NCBI GenBank assembly: GCA_044432645.1
Contig: JAWXUM010000079.1
Location: 1-9,353, forward strand
From: SIG603 sp044432645
GTDB taxonomy: Bacteria > Bacillota > Clostridia > Oscillospirales > Acutalibacteraceae
Direction of reading: 5' to 3'
DNA length: 9,353 nucleotides
Of the stretch, positions 6,129-9,353 are shown one piece after another. How positions within the stretch are numbered: position 1 is the first letter of the stretch; the number at the start of each line of letters is the position of its first letter. A program made the translations under genes and the position numbers. The notes below the pieces were generated by a model. That model saw nothing but the letters and a program-made list of their open reading frames with translations. It ran no database searches and was not told the origin of the DNA.

Positions 6129-6782
6129 ATGAAACAGCTAAAATTAGAAAGCAAAATCTATTTTGAAAACGTAAGAATAGCTATAAAAAATTGCTACTCA
6201 CAAAATGAAGTAACAACAAATAATCTTATGAACTTATATAATGAGGTTGGCAGACAAATTAGTTTGCAAGGTGAAAAAGCGTTTGTATCTCATGTAGAAA
6301 AAATGCTTAAAACTGAGTTTGCTGAAATCAAAGGTTTCTCCGCTAGAAATCTTCGCAGAATGAGAGCTTTTTATGAAACTTATAAGGAAACACCAGAACT
6401 TAAAGAAAAATCAATGAACTTAAACTTCACAATCAATAGCATTATACTAGAAAAATGTGAAACAGCAGAAGAAAAAGAGTTCTATATTGCCCTTGCTAGT
6501 AAAGAAACTTTAAGCAAACTTTCTCTACTAGCAGCCATAGAAGATGAAAAACATCTTCAAATAGCAACGTCAGAAGTTTGTGACACACCGTGTGCCACTG
6601 TGTCCGACTTTATAGAAGAAACCAAGGTAAACACCCAACAAAATATTAAAAAGCTTTTTGACACACTTGTGACGATTTGTGAGAAATCCATTGTAAACAC
6701 AATTCAAAAGTATTATAATATTCTCAGAAAAGAACGACAGCGAAATTATATTATAGGAGAATTGTATGGTGGTAAAACTTGA
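6129..6782 (+). CDS. DUF1016 N-terminal domain protein lacking the nuclease half
   Basis: The 217-residue protein matches the DUF1016_N (YhcG-type) winged-helix module. LYNEVGRQIS (about 31-40) is followed by a helix, then GFSARNLRRMRAFYETYKE (about 65-85), equivalent to the family's GLKGFSxRNLxxMRxFY. Full YhcG-like proteins are about 350-380 residues and end in a PDDEXK nuclease. Here residues about 100-217 are charged and helical, with no visible D...ExK motif. It may be a natural adaptor form or a gene that lost its catalytic half. The start is ATG 6129, preceded by AAAGGAG at good spacing; the frame extends upstream to a GTG at 6093 inside the preceding gene, which is not preferred. Its 3' end overlaps the next gene by 17 bases, so it sits within a tightly coupled operon. 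Confidence 0.72.
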   Translation: MKQLKLESKIYFENVRIAIKNCYSQNEVTTNNLMNLYNEVGRQISLQGEKAFVSHVEKMLKTEFAEIKGFSARNLRRMRAFYETYKETPELKEKSMNLNFTINSIILEKCETAEEKEFYIALASKETLSKLSLLAAIEDEKHLQIATSEVCDTPCATVSDFIEETKVNTQQNIKKLFDTLVTICEKSIVNTIQKYYNILRKERQRNYIIGELYGGKT

Positions 6783-7170
6783 AACAATAGCCAATGCCTT
6801 TGAAGAAATAACGGAAATTTGGCAGCAATACTTAAATAAAGAAACTGGTGAAATTGTAAGTCTTTGTGAAGATGCGAGCATCTATCAAGACTTGGAACTC
6901 GAAGAAGAAATAGAATTTTCAGATAAATATGTTAGATTACCAAGTCAATATGATATACACGAATACTCTATAATGAGAAAATTTGCAGAAATGCAATCAC
7001 CCATCATAAAAGGAAAATTGTTAGAAGTTTTATCAAATAAAAAGCCTTATAGGAATTTTAAAGATAAAATAAACTACTTAGGTATCAGCCAAAACTATTA
7101 TAGTTTCAGAACAGAAACTTTTAGAAAACTAGCTGAAGAATGGTGTATTGAAAATCAAATAATCTTATGA
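6766..7170 (+). CDS. UPF0158 family protein
   Basis: The 134-residue protein fits the UPF0158 pattern: an N-terminal segment ending in YLNKETGEIV, an acidic middle, then LPSQYDIHEYSIMRKFAE (about 58-75), and a C-terminal part with FKDKINYLGI followed by YYSFRTETFRKLAEEWC. In family members this last segment reads FKDxLxxxGLxxxWYxFRxxAxxxxAxxWL (from memory). The biochemical function is unknown. ATG 6766 follows ATAGGAGA at six-base spacing and lies within the last 17 bases of the DUF1016_N gene, so the two are translationally coupled. It is the last gene of the four-gene set; a promoter for the next gene is embedded in its final codons. Confidence 0.8.
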   Translation: MVVKLETIANAFEEITEIWQQYLNKETGEIVSLCEDASIYQDLELEEEIEFSDKYVRLPSQYDIHEYSIMRKFAEMQSPIIKGKLLEVLSNKKPYRNFKDKINYLGISQNYYSFRTETFRKLAEEWCIENQIIL

Positions 7171-7176
7171 TATAAT
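7148..7176 (+). promoter_or_regulatory. Promoter of the ORF-3-like gene
   Basis: TTGAAA (7148-7153) and TATAAT (7171-7176) are separated by 17 bases. They sit over the last codons and stop of the UPF0158 gene. Expected start is near 7183, about 36 bases before the next ATG, so that gene can be expressed independently of the upstream operon. Confidence 0.7.
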
Positions 7177-7218
7177 AAATCTGTTGAATATCACAAATAA
7201 ACACAAAGGAGATTTATT

Positions 7219-7632
7219 ATGCTAAGTAAAAAATCGTTGTTAGTAAAAGTTTTATTAACCGATGGCATCAATTTGAAAGAAAAAGACATTTGTAGACATA
7301 TTCAAATTGGAGAACAAAGTTCATTGAGTGATTTACATTCAATAATTATCGAATCTATTGAGTTCGATAATGACCATCTTCACGCTTTCTTTATGGATAA
7401 TAGAAGTTGGCAAGGAAACGGATATTATTCCTTTAGTGAAGAAAAGACCAATCCATTAACAGGTGAAATTCTACTTGAAGAATTTGATTTGGCAAAAGGA
7501 GAAAAGTTTAAATATCTTTTTGACTTTGGAGATAATTGGTGTTTTCAATGTGAGGTATTAGACGTAATAGAAGAAGAAACTGAAAAAGCAAAAATTGTTT
7601 TTTCAAAAGGCAAATCACCTAGTCAATATTAA
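7219..7632 (+). CDS. Plasmid pRiA4b ORF-3-like / IS1096 passenger-like protein
   Basis: This 137-residue protein has the hallmarks of the pRiA4b ORF-3-like family. An N-terminal beta strand leads into SSLSDLHSIIIESIEFDNDHLHAF (about 34-57, equivalent to the family's TLxxLHxxIQxAFgWxdxHLhxF). The core motif KFKYLFDFGDNWCFQCEVL (about 96-114) matches the invariant Y-x-Y-D-F-G-D-x-W-x-H region. Family members are found beside transposons and in accessory regions; no enzymatic activity is established to my knowledge. At 137 residues, ending KGKSPSQY, it is close to a minimal single-domain form. AAAGGAG (7205-7211) precedes ATG 7219. No terminator hairpin follows before the next promoter at 7664. 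Confidence 0.8.
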   Translation: MLSKKSLLVKVLLTDGINLKEKDICRHIQIGEQSSLSDLHSIIIESIEFDNDHLHAFFMDNRSWQGNGYYSFSEEKTNPLTGEILLEEFDLAKGEKFKYLFDFGDNWCFQCEVLDVIEEETEKAKIVFSKGKSPSQY

Positions 7633-7663
7633 GTCTAACGTATGAGCTTCATTATGTGTTTAT

Positions 7664-7692
7664 TTGACAAATTAATATTTTTGTGTTATAAT
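7664..7692 (+). promoter_or_regulatory. Perfect-consensus promoter with no ORF behind it
   Basis: TTGACA (7664-7669) and TATAAT (7687-7692) match the sigma-70/sigma-A consensus at all twelve positions with the optimal 17-base spacer. Expected start is near 7699. No plausible coding frame begins in the following 590 bases, which argues for a non-coding transcript. Confidence 0.8.
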
Positions 7693-7698
7693 TTAAGA

Positions 7699-7811
7699 AA
7701 TTAATCGATATAGTGACGTGAGTTCGAATCTTTTTAAAAGATTAAAAATTGAACTAAAATATCGATTTCGATGGGTAAACACAAGAAAATCCAAGTAGAA
7801 ACACTTGAATT
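7699..7811 (+). ncRNA. Candidate small structured RNA
   Basis: Downstream of the consensus promoter, AATCGATAT (7703-7711) pairs perfectly with ATATCGATT (7759-7767). Inside it GTTC (7722-7725) pairs with GAAC (7751-7754), and AATCTTT (7727-7733) with AAAGATT (7737-7743). Together these make a nested hairpin of about 65 nt with internal loops. A single-stranded stretch (TTCGATGGGTAAACACAAG) leads to a GAAA-looped hairpin at 7788-7811 that looks like a decayed terminator; an intact copy of the same hairpin with a T run lies at 8056-8084. I do not recognise an RNA family. The transcript would end near 7811, or near 8084 by read-through. Role unknown; expression is inferred from promoter quality. 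Confidence 0.45.
7788..7811 (+). repeat. Decayed copy of the terminator hairpin found at 8056
   Basis: This 24-base motif matches 8056-8079 at 22 of 24 positions. The two differences (7802 and 7808) are exactly the bases that break pairing, and the T run is missing. The copies are direct repeats 268 bases apart bracketing the REP/MITE-like element. Either the motif was duplicated when sequence was inserted, or both derive from a repeated unit. Confidence 0.6.
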
Positions 7812-7857
7812 CAGACTGTCAAAAAACCTATATTGTAAAAAAAGTTGCACAAACATT

Positions 7858-7996
7858 GTAGGGGCGAGCTGTGCTCGTCCGTGGATAAAACAAAAAGTTT
7901 TGTCTTGTTTTGTGTAAAACAGAGAAATATTTTTATTAATTTTATAAAAGCACTAAATTAACATCTTGATTTCGGACGAGTGCAGCTCGCCCCTAC
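7858..7996. mobile_element. 139-base MITE/REP-pair-like element
   Basis: The termini 7858-7881 and 7973-7996 are inverted 24-base repeats with two mismatches, starting GTAGGGGCGAGC. Each arm also folds on itself: GGGCGAGC/GCTCGTCC with a TGT loop on the left, and GGACGAG/CTCGCCC-type pairing on the right. The arms are GC-rich against an AT-rich interior and surroundings. CATT occurs directly on both sides (7854-7857 and 7997-8000), a possible 4-base target duplication. The interior has no ORF. Paired GTAGGGGCG... palindromes resemble REP/BIME elements dispersed in Clostridia, which are usually mobilised by REP-associated transposases encoded elsewhere (family knowledge; copy number not checked). 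Confidence 0.65.
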
Positions 7997-8055
7997 CATT
8001 TTAAAAATATATTTTCGGTATTTTACACAAATACAAAACCTTTTTCGACAAGCTT

Positions 8056-8084
8056 AATCCAAGTAGAAATACTTGGATTTTTTT
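8056..8084 (+). terminator. Strong intrinsic terminator
   Basis: AATCCAAGTA (8056-8065) pairs perfectly with TACTTGGATT (8070-8079) across a GAAA tetraloop, followed by a run of seven T (8078-8084). It ends rightward transcripts from the promoters at 7148 and 7664. It is the intact version of the motif at 7788. Confidence 0.85.
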
Positions 8085-8199
8085 CTTATTACTTATTATT
8101 TCTTCAATAAACGGTGTGGGGACTTTTGGAAGTAATAAGTTATAAGAAATAGTGAGAAATATTAAACACAAGGCGAGTTGCGAAAGAAAGCATATTTCT
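8085..8199. repeat. Interleaved inverted repeats in the gap before the kinase gene
   Basis: CTTATTACTT (8085-8094) is the exact complement of 8130-8139, and TATTTCTT (8097-8104) of 8144-8151. The order arm A, arm B, A', B' would form a pseudoknot if both paired in RNA. A third 8-base pairing joins 8155-8162 with 8192-8199. All are AT-rich, so chance or decayed repeats remain possible. No coding content is credible here; a minus-strand open frame covering 8001-8297 overlaps the terminator and promoter and is not supported. Confidence 0.35.
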
Positions 8200-8225
8200 G
8201 GTATTGTTTTAAAAATAATAATTTC

Positions 8226-8253
8226 TTGAAAATCGGGAAAAATGTGATACAAT
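8226..8253 (+). promoter_or_regulatory. Promoter of the kinase-like gene
   Basis: TTGAAA (8226-8231) and TACAAT (8248-8253) are separated by 16 bases. The expected start near 8260 leaves a 30-base leader to the ribosome site GAGGTGAT at 8278-8285. Confidence 0.6.
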
Positions 8254-8290
8254 AAAATTAAAATATTTATATTAGGCGAGGTGATATAGT

Positions 8291-9089
8291 TTGTCAAAAA
8301 TACTTTTTATAGAAGGAGTATCTGGTGTTGGAAAATCAACTTCAACAATAAAAATAGCTGATATGTTGCGTCAAAATGGATTTTTAGTAAAACATTTCAT
8401 TGAATCTGATTATAAAAATCCGATTGATTTTTATTGTACTGCTTATTTTAATAAAAATTGAATATGCAAATTTAACAAAAAACTACTCAGCATATATTGA
8501 TGATATTATCGAAAACACTGTTGCTATTGAAGATATTCGTCTAATCCGTTATTATAATCAAAATGTTGCGCTATTTCCAGAACCACTGGCAACTAAATTA
8601 AAAGAAAATGAATTTTGTTATAAACCCCGAAATTTAGTATCACTTAGCGAATACGGTCGTGTGTATAAATTAGTATGGGAATTGTTTGCAAAAGCTATTG
8701 ATAGTGAAGTGGATTTTTACATTTTTGACGGATCATTATTTCACCACCCTATAAATGACTTAATTCACAATTACAATGCAAACGAATTACAAATAATATC
8801 ACATATAAACACTCTTGTTTCTTCTATTTCTTCTTGCAATTGTGTTATTTACTATTTACAAACAGACAACGTTTCGACACAGTTGAATAAAGCTCGAATA
8901 AGTAGAAACCAATCAATTTTATCTGATAGTGAGTTGCTTTTTTGGGAAATACGAAAGAAAATAGATTTAAAAGTATTAAAGCAGATAGCAATACCTAATA
9001 AAATTTTTGATGTTTCATATGAAGAGTGGGATTGTGTTGTAGATAATATCGTAAGCCAATGTATAAATAAAGACAAAAAACATATATAA
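8291..9089 (+). pseudogene. P-loop nucleotide kinase-like protein, broken by a one-base frameshift
   Basis: A TTG start at 8291, five bases after GAGGTGAT, opens a frame reading SKILFIEGVSGVGKST with a Walker A motif (residues 9-17). It runs to TGA at 8459-8461 after 56 codons. The rest continues in the +1 frame to TAA 9087-9089. Removing one A from the run at 8453-8457 joins the two halves (DFYCTAYFNK to IEYANLTK) into a 265-residue protein. The product resembles thymidylate-kinase-like P-loop proteins of Firmicutes: ESDYKNPIDF after the P-loop, FDGSLFHHP as the probable Walker B region (Asp146), and a basic NKARISRN segment (199-206) that could serve as a lid. The substrate is unknown. The break could be a sequencing error in the homopolymer, a real inactivating mutation, or phase variation by A-run slippage. 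Confidence 0.75.
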
Positions 9090-9108
9090 GGTTTGGTTAA
9101 TATTGTTA

Positions 9109-9137
9109 TTGTAAAGTCGTTTTATATATTATATAAT
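9109..9137 (+). promoter_or_regulatory. Promoter upstream of the small basic peptide
   Basis: TTGTAA (9109-9114) and a perfect TATAAT (9132-9137) are spaced 17 bases apart in very AT-rich DNA. The expected start near 9144 gives a leader of about 95 bases before the peptide start. Confidence 0.55.
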
Positions 9138-9238
9138 TATACTATAAATAAGCAATTTATGCTGATTAAGTATAAGCAAACTGTTTCAGATATAGAAATA
9201 TTGATAAAATATAGAGTTAGTTATTTAAGGAGAAAAGT

Positions 9239-9343
9239 TTGAAAAATAAATCATATAGCGCAAGCCAAAAAAACAGCAAGCTAACGCAAGCCATTGGAAA
9301 ATGGCTAAAAAAGAATATAAAGCAAGATAAATTAAACAGGTGA
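9239..9343 (+). CDS. Small cationic 34-residue peptide
   Basis: TTG 9239 follows AAGGAGA (9227-9233) at five-base spacing. The frame encodes 34 residues and stops at TGA 9341. The peptide has nine Lys, one Arg and one Asp (about +9 net) and an amphipathic-looking stretch LTQAIGKWLKKNIKQ. There is no signal peptide or hydrophobic membrane segment. GCAAGC occurs three times within the first half (9260, 9276, 9286). AGGTGA at 9338-9343 overlaps the stop and could be the ribosome site of a gene starting beyond the right edge, making this a leader or first cistron. No family is recognised. The support is the ribosome site and promoter rather than homology. Confidence 0.45.
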   Translation: MKNKSYSASQKNSKLTQAIGKWLKKNIKQDKLNR

Positions 9344-9353
9344 AATCAGATAA

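Noticed and set aside
7720..7730. tRNA T-loop-like GAGTTCGAATC, suggesting a tRNA or tRNA remnant
   Set aside because: The 3' side (CTTTTT) does not pair with GTGAG, no acceptor stem or CCA follows, and the bases fit the larger hairpin instead.
8001..8297. Minus-strand 98-residue open frame
   Set aside because: It runs through the terminator hairpin, the interleaved repeats and the kinase promoter, has no good ribosome site and uses low-complexity AT-rich sequence.
8400..9089. Independent membrane-anchored protein starting at 8400
   Set aside because: The hydrophobic N-terminus arises from reading the kinase gene in the wrong frame before the frameshift; from about 8455 it is simply the kinase C-terminal part.

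Overview
This window is AT-rich DNA with consensus sigma-70-type promoters, strong Shine-Dalgarno sequences, TTG starts and gut-Firmicute-type protein families. It fits a low-GC Bacillota chromosome, most likely a Clostridia member (inference; no rRNA or marker gene is present). It reads as an accessory region: a recombinase end, a probable defence pair, a broken ATPase gene, a lone tRNA, a small-gene operon, a REP/MITE-like element and a frameshifted kinase gene.

Left part (1-4134, + strand). The window opens in the last codons of a probable large serine recombinase, whose stop codon lies inside a near-perfect palindrome. After a minus-strand terminator-like hairpin, a good promoter (262-291) drives an AAA/ABC-type ATPase overlapping a TOPRIM-like nuclease, the two-gene architecture of OLD/PARIS/AbiL-type anti-phage systems. 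Next come the C-terminal tail of an ATPase/wHTH regulator that has lost its front end, and a 525-residue protein joining an N-terminal zinc finger to a C-terminal HELGH metallopeptidase. A strong hairpin terminator closes this unit.

Middle part (4199-5354). A complete tRNA-Arg(CCG) gene with encoded CCA is followed by a convergent secreted GH25 muramidase carrying two nearly duplicate LysM domains.

Right part (5583-9353, + strand). Four tightly packed or overlapping genes encode a small XRE regulator, an unknown 88-residue protein, a DUF1016 N-domain protein lacking its nuclease half, and a UPF0158 protein. A pRiA4b ORF-3-like protein follows with its own promoter. The 658-base gap after it is not empty. 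It has a perfect TTGACA-17-TATAAT promoter with no ORF behind it, a foldable RNA segment, a 139-base MITE/REP-like inverted repeat, a duplicated terminator motif and interleaved inverted repeats. The window ends with a P-loop nucleotide kinase-like gene broken by a one-base frameshift in an A run, and a promoter plus ribosome site driving a 34-residue cationic peptide.

The best candidates for something undescribed are the orphan promoter/structured RNA at 7664-7811, the four-gene DUF1016_N/UPF0158 operon, and the zinc-finger metallopeptidase beside the ATPase/TOPRIM pair.
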